Shown piece by piece: positions 16,423 to 24,977 of a DNA stretch of 64,000 bases; position 1 is the first letter of the stretch, and every line of letters begins with the position of its first letter. The notes under the pieces are model-generated. The model saw only the letters and a list, made by a program, of their open reading frames with translations. It was not told the origin of the DNA and made no database searches. The stretch is from the NCBI GenBank assembly GCA_963830165.1, contig CAWHKZ010000004.1, forward strand, positions 70,778 through 134,777. Reading direction: 5' to 3'. The position numbers were made by a program, and so were the translations under genes. The stretch is from Bog-756 sp963830165 (GTDB taxonomy: Bacteria > Actinomycetota > Acidimicrobiia > Acidimicrobiales > RAAP-2).

Positions 16423-16498
16423 CCGGGACGGGCCGACCCCTGGAGGCGGGGTGATCTGGATTCCAGGGGTGCACTGGTAGAATGGGAGGAAGATCCCT

Positions 16499-17671
16499 AT
16501 GGCCGGTGAACACTCCCACTCCCGACGGCGCGCGCGAGGCGCCGAACCCTCGCCTGCCCGCCGCCGGCTCATCATCGCCGGGGTGGGTGTGCTGGCCGTG
16601 GCGGTGGTGGCCGGCGCCACCGTGGTGAGCCGCTCGGGCGCCAAGGTCTCGGCCAGCCCGACCACCACCCCCGCGGCCCACCGGTCCACCTCGAAGCTCC
16701 CGCTCGAGGTCGTGTCGGTCAGCCCCACCGACGGAGCCACCGACGTCCCGAGTGACGCCAGCGTGACCGTCCGGTACTCGGCGCCGCTCTCGGCCCACTC
16801 ACCCGTGCCCACCTTGAGCCCGCCCGTCGCCGGGTCGTGGCAGCAGGTCGACCCGACGACGATGGCCTTCGTGGCCGACGCCCCGCTGGTGCCCTCCAGC
16901 ACCGAGACGGTCACCGTCCCGGCGGGCACCGGCGGCGTGCTCGGCGCCGACGGCAAGACCCTGGCCCAGGCGGCCACGGTGCAGTTCACCGTGGCCCAGG
17001 GCAGCACCCTCCGCCTCCAGCAGTTGCTCGCCCAACTCGGCTACCTGCCGGTCAGCTTCACGCCCGCCGGGCCGGTGACGGCCCCCGAGGAGCTGGCCCA
17101 GCCCCAGGAGGGGACGTTCTCCTGGCGCTTCGCCGAGCCCGCTTCGCTCGAGTCGCTGTGGACCGCGGGGCAGGAGAACGTGATCACCAAGGGCGCGGTC
17201 ATGACCTTCGAGAACCAGAACGGCCTCAAGGCGGACGGCGTGGCCGGCCCCGAGGTCTGGGGACAGCTCCTGTCCGCCGTCAGCGCCGGCACGGTCTACA
17301 CGGCCGCCTACAACTACGTCTTCGTCTCGGAGACGCTGCCCGAGACGACCACCGTCTACTCGAACGGCGCCGAGGTCTACTCGACCCTGGCCAACACCGG
17401 GGCGGCCTCGGTGCCGACGGCCGACGGCACGTTCCCCGTGTTCGAGCACCTGACGTCGACCACCATGTCGGGCACCAACCCCGACGGCAGCAAGTACGTC
17501 GACCCGGACATCCCCTGGGTCAGCTACTTCAACGGGGGCGACGCCCTGCACGGTTACGTGCGCGCCGCCTACGGCTTCCCCCAGAGCGACGGCTGCGTGG
17601 AGATGCCCCCGGCGAATGCCGCCGTCGTCTTCCCCTACACGCCGATCGGCACCCTCGTCACCGTCAGCTGA
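16499..17671 (+). CDS. L,D-transpeptidase with Ig-like and peptidoglycan-binding domains
   Basis: The 390-residue protein has an N-terminal membrane anchor (LIIAGVGVLAVAVVAGATVV). A Big-type Ig domain follows (VVSVSPTDGATDVPSDASVTV), then a PG_binding-like helix pair ending GLKADGVAGPEVW, and a YkuD catalytic domain. The catalytic pair is His351 and Cys366 in HGYVRAAYGFPQSDGC, a spacing of 15 that is normal for Ldt enzymes. It forms 3-3 cross-links in peptidoglycan outside the membrane. GGGAGGA lies just before the start. A TAGAAT box at 16478-16483 could be its -10 element, giving a very short leader. Confidence 0.9.
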   Translation: MAGEHSHSRRRARGAEPSPARRRLIIAGVGVLAVAVVAGATVVSRSGAKVSASPTTTPAAHRSTSKLPLEVVSVSPTDGATDVPSDASVTVRYSAPLSAHSPVPTLSPPVAGSWQQVDPTTMAFVADAPLVPSSTETVTVPAGTGGVLGADGKTLAQAATVQFTVAQGSTLRLQQLLAQLGYLPVSFTPAGPVTAPEELAQPQEGTFSWRFAEPASLESLWTAGQENVITKGAVMTFENQNGLKADGVAGPEVWGQLLSAVSAGTVYTAAYNYVFVSETLPETTTVYSNGAEVYSTLANTGAASVPTADGTFPVFEHLTSTTMSGTNPDGSKYVDPDIPWVSYFNGGDALHGYVRAAYGFPQSDGCVEMPPANAAVVFPYTPIGTLVTVS

Positions 17672-17677
17672 GCGCCC

Positions 17678-18511
17678 CTACCCGCCCCGGCGGGCGGACG
17701 GGAACTCCGGGGGCCGGCGCTCCCGCACCGCCTGGATCCCCTCGGTGGCGTCCGGTCCGAGGAAGCCCAGCATCTCGAGGGCCAGCGACTCGCCGAACAC
17801 CGGGGCGGCCTGCAGCATCCACTGGTTCATGACCCGCTTGGTCCACTGCACGGCCGTGGCGCTGCCGGCGGCCAGCTTGCCGGCGATGGCCAGCGCCTCC
17901 TCGAGCACGCGGTCGTCGGGCACGCACCGGGTGACGAGGCCGATCCGCTCCGCCTCCCGCCCGTCCACGAAGTCGGCGGTCATCAGGTAGTACTTGGCCC
18001 GGGCCATGCCGCACAGCAGGGGCCACAGCAGGGCGGCGTGGTCGCCCGCCGCCACCCCGAGGCGGGCGTGCCCGTCGGACAGGCGCGCCCCCTCCCCCAT
18101 GACGCTCACGTCGGCGAGGAGGGCGACGGCGAGCCCGGCTCCGACGGCCACGCCGTTGACGGCCGACACGATCGGCTTCACGGAGGACAGCATCTCGTCG
18201 ACGACGGCCTTGGCGTCCCGCCACTGCTCGAGGGTGGCGGTGTAATCGGTCGTCATCCGCTCGACCATGGCGAGGTCACCCCCGGCGCTGAAGGCCCTGC
18301 CCGACCCGGTGATGACCGAGACGGCCACCGTGTCGTCACCGTCGACGACCCGCCACACCTGGCTGAACTCCCGGTGCAGCCGCTCGTTGGCCGCGTTCAG
18401 CACCTCGGGCCGGTCGATGGTGATCAGGAGCACGCCGGGGGCGGGCCGGTCGAAGCGGAGGTGGGCGAAGTCGTCGTAGCCGGCGAAGGTGGTGGGGATC
18501 GGATCGGTCAT
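17678..18511 (-). CDS. Enoyl-CoA hydratase/isomerase family protein
   Basis: The 277-residue crotonase-fold protein starts at ATG 18511. It has the oxyanion-hole segments FSAGGDLAMVERM and NGVAVGAGLAVALLADVSV, and a trimerisation C-terminus ending ERRPPEFPS. In the second half, Asp occupies the position where one catalytic Glu is usual (HARLGVAAGD), so hydratase versus isomerase or other crotonase chemistry is open. It is the last gene of the minus-strand polysaccharide operon, 38 bp after a glycosyltransferase. It may be co-transcribed by position only. Confidence 0.85.
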   Translation of the reverse strand: MTDPIPTTFAGYDDFAHLRFDRPAPGVLLITIDRPEVLNAANERLHREFSQVWRVVDGDDTVAVSVITGSGRAFSAGGDLAMVERMTTDYTATLEQWRDAKAVVDEMLSSVKPIVSAVNGVAVGAGLAVALLADVSVMGEGARLSDGHARLGVAAGDHAALLWPLLCGMARAKYYLMTADFVDGREAERIGLVTRCVPDDRVLEEALAIAGKLAAGSATAVQWTKRVMNQWMLQAAPVFGESLALEMLGFLGPDATEGIQAVRERRPPEFPSARRGG

Positions 18512-18549
18512 GGGTGCATCATGGCCCGACTCGGGGGCCCGGGTCCCGC

Positions 18550-19761
18550 TCAGGGCCGCGACCGACCGGACCGGTCGACCACCGACTCGACGAAGGCCGC
18601 GTAGCGGTCGATGACCTGCGGCCACCGGAACCGGGCATCCACGTAGGCCCGACCCCGCCGGCCGAGCCCGGCGGCGAAGTCCGGGTCGCCGGCCAGGCGG
18701 TCCACGGCCACCTCGAACTCGCCGTAGCCGTCGAAGCACAGGCCGCCGCCCGAGCGGCGGCAGTGCTCGACGGTCGCCGCGCACCCGGCGTTGACCAGTA
18801 CCGGGGTCCGGGCGCTCCACGCCTCGGCCACGACGAGGGAGAAGGCCTCCCACGGTGAGGGCGACACGAGGGCCGTGGCCCCGCCCAGGAGGTCCCACTT
18901 GGCCGCCTCGGACACCGTGCCCACCACGTCGAGGTCGGGGTGGTCCGGTGGTCGTTCGACCACCGGACCGGCCAGCACCAGGCGCAGGGGCCCCGGCCGG
19001 CGCTCCTTGTAGCGGGCGAAGCACGAGGCCAGCAGGCCCGTCCCCTTGTGGGGGTCGACCCGCCCCAGGCACAGCAGGTACGGGACGTCGGGCACCGGCG
19101 ACGGTCCGGACGGGGCCGGGTCACCGGGAGCCGCGGCGACGCCCAGGTCGGGGTCGTCCACGCCCAGGCCGAGCAGGAGCTGACGGTGGCTCGCCACCGG
19201 GAACAGGCCCTCGACCAGGTGGCGCTCGGCCTCGGTCTGGAAGACCAGGGCGTCGGCCGCCGCGAAGACCGGCGGGAAGATCGGCAGGTGCAGCGCCGGC
19301 TCGTCGTGGGCGGCCGGATGGAGGATGGTCGGCACCCGGGCCCGGCCGATGACCCGCACCGTGGGCCAGTACAGGTAGGGGTAGAACACCATGGCGTCGC
19401 CGTCCCACGCCTCGGCGGCGTCGGCCAGGTCCGGCGACACCGGCCCCTGCAGGTCGAGCCAGCGCTCGGCCTCGGCGTGCGTGGCGGCCGCCGGGTCGGC
19501 CAGCAGGGCGGCCGACAGGGGGTGGAACGAGGGCTCGCGCCCGGCCGCGGACGGGATGCGCACCACCCGGACGCCGGCGATCCACTCCTCCCCGGGCGGG
19601 TAGACGTCGGCCCAGGTGACGAAGTCGTCGGCGCACGTGGTGAGGACGTCGACCTCCCACCCCCTGCGGGCCACCAGGTGCTCGGCCAGCAGCCGTGCCG
19701 CGGTCTCGGCCCCGCCGACGATCGCCGGTCCGTAGCGGGGGACGACGAAGGCGATCCTCAC
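18550..19761 (-). CDS. Glycosyltransferase family 4, operon type A (copy 2)
   Basis: This 403-residue GT-B protein begins at GTG 19761 with RIAFVVPRYGPAIVGGAETAA. I chose that start because it leaves a 31-bp gap to the upstream gene and the fold begins at once. It shares diagnostic segments with the protein at 25983-27245: HPAAHDEPAL, LGRVDPHKG, and CAATVEHCRRSGGG. The donor-site E-x7-E lies in WEAFSLVVAE. It is probably a retaining transferase adding one residue of the exported glycan at the cytosolic membrane face. Genes at 19793 and 17678 flank it in the same transcript. Confidence 0.88.
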   Translation of the reverse strand: MRIAFVVPRYGPAIVGGAETAARLLAEHLVARRGWEVDVLTTCADDFVTWADVYPPGEEWIAGVRVVRIPSAAGREPSFHPLSAALLADPAAATHAEAERWLDLQGPVSPDLADAAEAWDGDAMVFYPYLYWPTVRVIGRARVPTILHPAAHDEPALHLPIFPPVFAAADALVFQTEAERHLVEGLFPVASHRQLLLGLGVDDPDLGVAAAPGDPAPSGPSPVPDVPYLLCLGRVDPHKGTGLLASCFARYKERRPGPLRLVLAGPVVERPPDHPDLDVVGTVSEAAKWDLLGGATALVSPSPWEAFSLVVAEAWSARTPVLVNAGCAATVEHCRRSGGGLCFDGYGEFEVAVDRLAGDPDFAAGLGRRGRAYVDARFRWPQVIDRYAAFVESVVDRSGRSRP

Positions 19762-19792
19762 GCCGGTGGCCCCGTCACGGGACGGGGCCCCG

Positions 19793-20881
19793 TCACGCCG
19801 CGCAGGCGGCCTCGAGGGCGGACACGAAGCCGTCCTGGACACGGGGCAGGGCGAACCAGTCGACGCGCTGGCCGGCCGCCGTCGCCAGCTCGGTCCGCAA
19901 CCGGGCGTCCTCGACGACCCGGTGGACGGCCGCGGCCACCCGGGCCGGCTCCTTGTCGGGCAGGATCAGGCCGGCCTGGGCCACCGTCTCGGGCACCGCG
20001 GTGTTGCGGTAGGAGACGATCGGCAGTCGGTGGTACATCGACTCGAGCAGCGGCACGCAGAATCCCTCGTGGTTGGAGAGGCAGAGGAAGACGTCGCAGT
20101 GCTCGTAGTACGCGATGAGCTCCTCGTGGGTGACCGAGCCGGCCCACTCCACCGCATCGGCCAGGTCGAGCTCGTCGGCGAAGCGCTCGACGGCCCGCTG
20201 GTACTCCTCGGAGATGGCCCCGCCGACGATGTGCAGCCGGGCCCGGGGGTCGTAGAGCCGGCGATAGGCGGCCAACGCCTTCACCAGGTCGTGCTGGCCC
20301 TTGTGGGGGGAGACCTTGCCCACGAAGAGCAGGTCGGTCCCGCCGCCGGCCCGTCGGCTCGCGAGCCGGGCGGACAACGCCGGGTCGGGATTCCCGGTGA
20401 AGTCCTCGGGGTCGATGAGCAGGGGGACCGTGGTGGTCGAGGGATAGCCCGCGTCGCGCAGCTCCATCTCGTTGTAGACCGAGTCGGCGATGGCGAACTC
20501 GGTCACCTTGGCGAGCTCGCGGAGCTGGGCCCTGCCCCAGCGCACCTCCTCCCCCACCTGCGGGATCCAGGCTTCGATCAGGTCGGCCGGCGTGATGTTG
20601 TGGTAATTCACGAACTTCCGCTCGGGCCGGTCCCGGAAGATGTCGGCCACCCCGCTGCCGATCGACAGCTGGTAGAGCAGCACGCGCCCCGAGCTCGGCC
20701 GTTCGCCGATGCGGGTGATCGGGATGCCCTCGTCGAGCCGGTCGGGGCTGGCGTTGCCGTAGTAGACGTCCGACGCGTACCCGCGGGACCGGAGCAGGTC
20801 CCGGAGCTGCATGACGTGCCCGCCGATGGCGTCCCGACTGGCCAGCGTGGGGATCACCTGGTCGATCCGCGTGACGGTCAC
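19793..20881 (-). CDS. Glycosyltransferase family 4, operon type B (copy 3)
   Basis: The 362-residue protein starts at GTG 20881, overlapping the wzt stop by 4 bp (GTGA). The N-terminal domain has RDAIGGHVMQLRDLL and FVNYHNITPADLIEAW. The donor domain has LLFVGKVSPHKGQHD and SNHEGFCVPLLESM (E-x7-E). It belongs to the same paralogous type as the proteins at 23826-24977 and 27242-28336, which share the YHN/S-IT/V-TP motif. It probably acts on the same glycan with a different linkage or position. Confidence 0.88.
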   Translation of the reverse strand: MTVTRIDQVIPTLASRDAIGGHVMQLRDLLRSRGYASDVYYGNASPDRLDEGIPITRIGERPSSGRVLLYQLSIGSGVADIFRDRPERKFVNYHNITPADLIEAWIPQVGEEVRWGRAQLRELAKVTEFAIADSVYNEMELRDAGYPSTTTVPLLIDPEDFTGNPDPALSARLASRRAGGGTDLLFVGKVSPHKGQHDLVKALAAYRRLYDPRARLHIVGGAISEEYQRAVERFADELDLADAVEWAGSVTHEELIAYYEHCDVFLCLSNHEGFCVPLLESMYHRLPIVSYRNTAVPETVAQAGLILPDKEPARVAAAVHRVVEDARLRTELATAAGQRVDWFALPRVQDGFVSALEAACAA

Positions 20882-22143
20882 GCCGTGAAATCCTCCCAGC
20901 CCGGCAGGGCGAGCGGCGAGTAGTCGCCGCTGGAGACGGCCGATACCTCGCCGGTCGACCTGAGCTGGAAGCTCACGTCGAGGGGGAGGTGGACCCGACC
21001 GGTGGCCCGACCGGGGTTGGCGACCTCGAACTTGGTGACCTGGTCCTTCCAGTCGTAGATGGCCGTCACCGTGGCGCTGCGGACGCCGACGCTCACCGAG
21101 TACGTGCCATCGAGCAGCGGGACATCCGGAAAGAAGAATTTGACGATCCCGCCGCCTTCGGGGATCTCTATGGCACAGGCCGTGTCGTCCGGGTCCGAGG
21201 CGAAGACCAGCTCGTTCTGGTCGTCGTGGATGGCGATGGTGGCCATGGCATTGGGAACGGCGGCCAGGCTGTCGACATCGGCGGTGATGGTGAGCGACTC
21301 GCCGGGGTACATGTGGCCGCGGATCCCGCTACCGCCGTGGTCGGCCATCACCGTGCCGATGGCCAGGACATTGCCGGCGATGCCGCCGGACTCCGAACCT
21401 TCGAGGGTTCCCACACCGAGCAGGTCCGCCAGGTAGACCCGGATGGCCTCACCGGGCTCGTCGACGGTGATGACCCTGCCGTGGTTCATGACCATGGCCC
21501 GAGCGCAGTTCTGGCGGATGGTGTCCGCGCCGTGGCTCACCACGACGATGGTCCGGCCCTCGCGCTGGAACCTCTTGACGTGATCGAGGCACTTGCGCTG
21601 GAACGCGGCGTCCCCCACGGCCAGCACCTCGTCGACCAGGAGGACGTCGGGCTCGACGTTGACGGCCACGGCGAAGCCGAGGCGGACGTACATTCCCGAC
21701 GAGTAGAACTTGACCTGGTTGTCGATGAAGTCCTCGAGCTCGGCGAAGGCCACGATGTCGTCGAATCGCTTGGCGATGTCGGCGTGGGAGAGACCGAGCA
21801 ACGAACCGTTCAGGTAGATGTTGTCCCGGCCGGACAGGTCGGGCTGGAACCCGGCTCCGAGCTCCAGCATGGCGGCCAGGGTGCCGCGCACCCTGATCTC
21901 ACCGGTGGTCGGCTTCAGGATGCCGGCGACGCACTTGAGCAGCGTCGACTTGCCGCAGCCGTTCCGCCCGAGGATGCCGAACGTCTCACCCTGGTTGATG
22001 TCGACGTTCACGTCGCGGAGTGCCCAGAACGGGGTGAACGGCATCTTGCCGCCGTGTATCACCCGCTCCTTGAGCGAGGTGTGCTTCTCGTTGTAGAGAC
22101 GGAACTGCTTGGAGATGTCGGTTACTTCGATTGCGACGGCCAC
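20878..22143 (-). CDS. wzt: Polysaccharide ABC exporter ATPase, Wzt type with C-terminal glycan-binding domain
   Basis: The 421-residue protein has an N-terminal ABC domain: Walker A GRNGCGKST (59-67), the degenerate signature YSSGM (147-151) typical of TagH/Wzt, Walker B LLVDEVLAVGD (168-178) and H-loop His204. A beta-sandwich domain from about residue 245 to the end resembles Wzt_C, the module that recognises the capped non-reducing end of O-polysaccharide in E. coli O9a-type systems. It lies 3 bp after the permease stop and overlaps the next glycosyltransferase. It powers export of an undecaprenyl-linked glycan across the cytoplasmic membrane. Confidence 0.93.
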   Translation of the reverse strand: MAVAIEVTDISKQFRLYNEKHTSLKERVIHGGKMPFTPFWALRDVNVDINQGETFGILGRNGCGKSTLLKCVAGILKPTTGEIRVRGTLAAMLELGAGFQPDLSGRDNIYLNGSLLGLSHADIAKRFDDIVAFAELEDFIDNQVKFYSSGMYVRLGFAVAVNVEPDVLLVDEVLAVGDAAFQRKCLDHVKRFQREGRTIVVVSHGADTIRQNCARAMVMNHGRVITVDEPGEAIRVYLADLLGVGTLEGSESGGIAGNVLAIGTVMADHGGSGIRGHMYPGESLTITADVDSLAAVPNAMATIAIHDDQNELVFASDPDDTACAIEIPEGGGIVKFFFPDVPLLDGTYSVSVGVRSATVTAIYDWKDQVTKFEVANPGRATGRVHLPLDVSFQLRSTGEVSAVSSGDYSPLALPGWEDFTA

Positions 22144-22146
22144 GGT

Positions 22147-23151
22147 CTAGAGCTCCTCGGCGAAGTTGCCCTCGAGCCGCCCGAAGACGACGAGTGCGAG
22201 CAGGAACAGCCCGACGCTCACGACGAAGACGGCGACGAGCATGGCCGCATATCCGGCCGGACTCCACGTGGGCAGCACGTTGTACCAGGTGGGGACCTTC
22301 TGGCCGGGACTCAGGTAGGAATACTTGGTCACGCCGTAGATCGCCCGCTGGAAGGTCATGGCGATCGGGGTGATCGGATTGAGGAGGTAGACGTACTGGA
22401 GCCAGTCGAGCACCGGATGCTTCTCGTTGTGGTCGGAGAGGAAGATGGTCCCGTAGGTGTAGACGATCGACGTCCCCCAGAACCAGGCCATCAGCAGGAC
22501 CTCGGTGAGATGCTGGGTGTCGCGCAGGTAGACGTTGACCGCGGACAGGAAGATGGACAGCGCCCCGGTGAACATCAGCAGTGCGACCAGGGCCAAGGGG
22601 AGGATGGCGACGAACTGCCATGCCGGCTGGATCCCGAAGAGGAGCATGGCGGCGATCAGCACGACCACCTGGATGGCGAAGAGCACCATGTTCACGCCGA
22701 CCACCGACAGGGCGAGCAGTTCCCGAGGGAAGGCCACCTTCTTGACGATGCCGGCCTTGCCCACGACGACCGAGGTGGCACCCATGGCCGATCCGTTGAA
22801 CAGGTTCCAGACCAGCAGACCGGCGAAGAGCCAGATGGCGAAGTTGGGTTGGTGGTTCCTGGCGATGATCTTGAAGACCACGTAGTAGATGGACAGCACC
22901 AGGGCCGGGTTCAGCATCGACCAGGCGTAGCCGAGCGCCGAGTCCTTGTACTTGACCTTCAGCTCGGTCCGGACCAGCAGCATCAGCAGGTCCCGGTTGA
23001 TCCAGAGGTCCTTCAGCCGTTGGCCGAGCTGCACCTTCCCGTTGACGACGGTGATCCGGTCATGGCTCTGCCCGGGAACGAAGCGGGTGCTGCCACCGAT
23101 CGACGAGCCCTGCTCGGGCTCCGAAGACGCCGGTTTGTCGATGATGCTCAT
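22147..23151 (-). CDS. wzm: Polysaccharide ABC exporter permease, Wzm/TagG type
   Basis: The 334-residue protein starts at ATG 23151. A 60-residue cytosolic N-terminus ends in LLMLLVRTELKVKYKDSALGYAWS, with the KxxYKxSxLGxxWS signature of ABC-2 O-antigen/teichoic acid permeases. About six membrane helices follow (for example VVGVNMVLFAIQVVVLIAAMLLF). The loop NEKHPVLDWLQYVYLLNPITPI is conserved in the family. The start codon overlaps the clpP stop by one base (TGATG), and wzt follows 3 bp after the stop, so all three are translationally coupled. Confidence 0.92.
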   Translation of the reverse strand: MSIIDKPASSEPEQGSSIGGSTRFVPGQSHDRITVVNGKVQLGQRLKDLWINRDLLMLLVRTELKVKYKDSALGYAWSMLNPALVLSIYYVVFKIIARNHQPNFAIWLFAGLLVWNLFNGSAMGATSVVVGKAGIVKKVAFPRELLALSVVGVNMVLFAIQVVVLIAAMLLFGIQPAWQFVAILPLALVALLMFTGALSIFLSAVNVYLRDTQHLTEVLLMAWFWGTSIVYTYGTIFLSDHNEKHPVLDWLQYVYLLNPITPIAMTFQRAIYGVTKYSYLSPGQKVPTWYNVLPTWSPAGYAAMLVAVFVVSVGLFLLALVVFGRLEGNFAEEL

Positions 23152-23750
23152 CAGGTGGAGGACTCCGTGCCGGCCGTCGGGACCTGCACGGCGTCCTTCT
23201 GGATCACCTCGTCGATGAACCCGTACTCGCGGGCCTCCTCGGCGGTGAACCAGCGGTCGCGGTCCGAGTCCGCCTCGATGCGCTCGATCGGCTGGCCCGT
23301 GTGGAACGAGATCCGCTCGGCCAGCATCCGCTTCATGTAGATGATCTGCTCGGCCTGGATGGCGATGTCGGAGGCCTGGCCCTGCATGCCCCCCGACGGC
23401 TGGTGCATCAGGATCCGGCTGTGGGGCAGGGCGAAGCGCTTGCCCGGCGTGCCGGCGCATAGGAGGAACTGGCCCATGGACGCGGCCAGGCCCACGCAGA
23501 TGGTGCGGACGTCGCACCGGACGTACTGCATCGTGTCGTAGATGGCGAGGCCGTCGGTGACCGACCCGCCGGGCGAGTTGATGTACACCGAGATGTCCCG
23601 CTCCTGGTCCTCGGCCTCGAGGAGGATCAGCTGCGAGCACACCAGGTTGGCCGTGTTCTGGTCGATCGCCGACCCGATGAAGACGATGCGCTCCTTCAGC
23701 AGGCGCTGGAAGATGTCGGAGCCCGGTCCGACGTCGGCGCCAGTCTTCAT
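23151..23750 (-). CDS. clpP: ATP-dependent Clp protease proteolytic subunit (ClpP), inside the glycan operon
   Basis: The 199-residue protein starts at ATG 23750. It has the full serine-protease triad Ser91 (GLAASMGQF), His116 (MHQPSGG) and Asp165 (ADSDRDRW), and the handle-helix region is intact. ClpP normally sits next to tig, a second clpP or clpX in actinobacteria. Here it lies between a glycosyltransferase (75 bp upstream) and the Wzm permease, which it overlaps by 1 bp. It may be an extra paralogue with a dedicated role in regulating the glycan machinery, or a resident copy captured by the operon. No Clp ATPase is present in the window. Confidence 0.93.
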   Translation of the reverse strand: MKTGADVGPGSDIFQRLLKERIVFIGSAIDQNTANLVCSQLILLEAEDQERDISVYINSPGGSVTDGLAIYDTMQYVRCDVRTICVGLAASMGQFLLCAGTPGKRFALPHSRILMHQPSGGMQGQASDIAIQAEQIIYMKRMLAERISFHTGQPIERIEADSDRDRWFTAEEAREYGFIDEVIQKDAVQVPTAGTESST

Positions 23751-23825
23751 CTCCGGGGTCCCGGCCGAACCGATCGTGGATAGGGACGCGGTGGGCGTCG
23801 AGAGGGGATTCCATGAGTGTTGAGC

Positions 23826-24977
23826 CTAGTTCGTCGTAGATGGTGACGGACGCAGGGTGGCGTCCGCGCCGGACCCGGTCGAGAGTCCCACAGGGGTGTC
23901 CCCGGCACGCTCCGCCACCCGCCGCAAGGCCGCCACCAGGTCGGATGCCGCCCGGTCGACCCCGAGTGCGGCGGGACGCTCCCGACCCGCCGCCACCAGC
24001 GCGGCACACCGCGCCGGGTCGGCCAGGAGTCGCGACACCTCGTGGGCCACCCGGCGGGGGCTCTTGGCGTCCAGCAGCACGCCGGCCGGGCCCACCAGGT
24101 CGGGCAGCGCGCCGGCCGCGTAGGCGACGACAGGGACACCGTGGGTCATGGCTTCGAGCACCGGCACGCCGAATCCTTCGTGTTCGGACAGCATCACCAG
24201 CACGTCGGCCGCCTCGTAGCGGGCCGACAGCTGGGCGTCGGTGAGCCCCGACACGAACTCCACCGCACCGGCCATCCCCAACTCGCCGGCGAAGCGCCGC
24301 AGCGCCTGGGCGTACGTCGGCTCCGAGGACGATCCCACGATGGTGAGCCGGGCACCGGGATCGGTGGTCGCCCGGGCCACGAACAGCGCGGCGATGGTGT
24401 CCTCGTGGCCCTTGTTGGGGGCCAGGCGGCCGACCGACAGCCAGCGGGGGCCGGCGGGCCGGGCCTCGAGCGCGGCCAGCGTTCCCGGGTCCGGAGCCGG
24501 CGGGGGCAAGCGCAGGTTGGCCACCGGGATCACCTCGACCTCCCGGCAGCCGGCCCGGCGGAGTTCGTCGGCGTCGAACGCCGATACGCCGATGCCCAGG
24601 GCGGCCGTCGGCGCCAGGGCGGCGAGGTCCTGGGTGGCCCCCACCTGGTGGCGGGCGATCCAGTTGTTCCACGGCACGAAGTACTCCGGTGGCGTGATGC
24701 TGTGGTAGTTCACGACCACCGGTTCCGGGCGACGCAGCAGCCAGGCGACCATCTCCGAGCGGGTGGCCATCTCGTAGACGAGCACGTCGCCGGGCCGGGC
24801 CTCGGCTTCGTAGTCGAGGTAGTGCCGGGTCTCCTCCGCCGTGTCGGGGTCGGGCACCTCGACGTAGATCCGGCACTCGACCCCGTCGGCCACCAGGCGG
24901 TCCCGCAACGACCGGGTGTGCTCCCCCACCGCGTCCCGGCGGTGGAGCATGGGCACGAACAGGTGGATGCCGCTCAC
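23826..24977 (-). CDS. Glycosyltransferase family 4, operon type B (copy 2)
   Basis: The 383-residue protein starts at GTG 24977, overlapping the upstream stop by 4 bp (GTGA). Its landmarks are GIHLFVPMLHRRDAVGEHT, VVNYHSITPPEYFVPW, SVGRLAPNKGHEDT and SEHEGFGVPVLEAM (E-x7-E). It is closely related in layout to the proteins at 19793 and 27242. The last 40 residues are a low-complexity tail. It probably acts in assembly of the exported glycan. Confidence 0.87.
   Translation of the reverse strand: MSGIHLFVPMLHRRDAVGEHTRSLRDRLVADGVECRIYVEVPDPDTAEETRHYLDYEAEARPGDVLVYEMATRSEMVAWLLRRPEPVVVNYHSITPPEYFVPWNNWIARHQVGATQDLAALAPTAALGIGVSAFDADELRRAGCREVEVIPVANLRLPPPAPDPGTLAALEARPAGPRWLSVGRLAPNKGHEDTIAALFVARATTDPGARLTIVGSSSEPTYAQALRRFAGELGMAGAVEFVSGLTDAQLSARYEAADVLVMLSEHEGFGVPVLEAMTHGVPVVAYAAGALPDLVGPAGVLLDAKSPRRVAHEVSRLLADPARCAALVAAGRERPAALGVDRAASDLVAALRRVAERAGDTPVGLSTGSGADATLRPSPSTTN

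Noticed and set aside
14914..17007. Very long minus-strand open frame (about 700 codons) opposite glnD and the L,D-transpeptidase
   Set aside because: GC-rich third positions keep antisense frames open; the product is Gly/His/Val-rich and lacks domains, while the plus strand encodes complete known proteins.
20989..23340. 783-codon plus-strand open frame opposite wzt, wzm and clpP
   Set aside because: Composition is extreme (Asp/His/Gln-rich) with no recognisable domain; it mirrors three well-supported genes.
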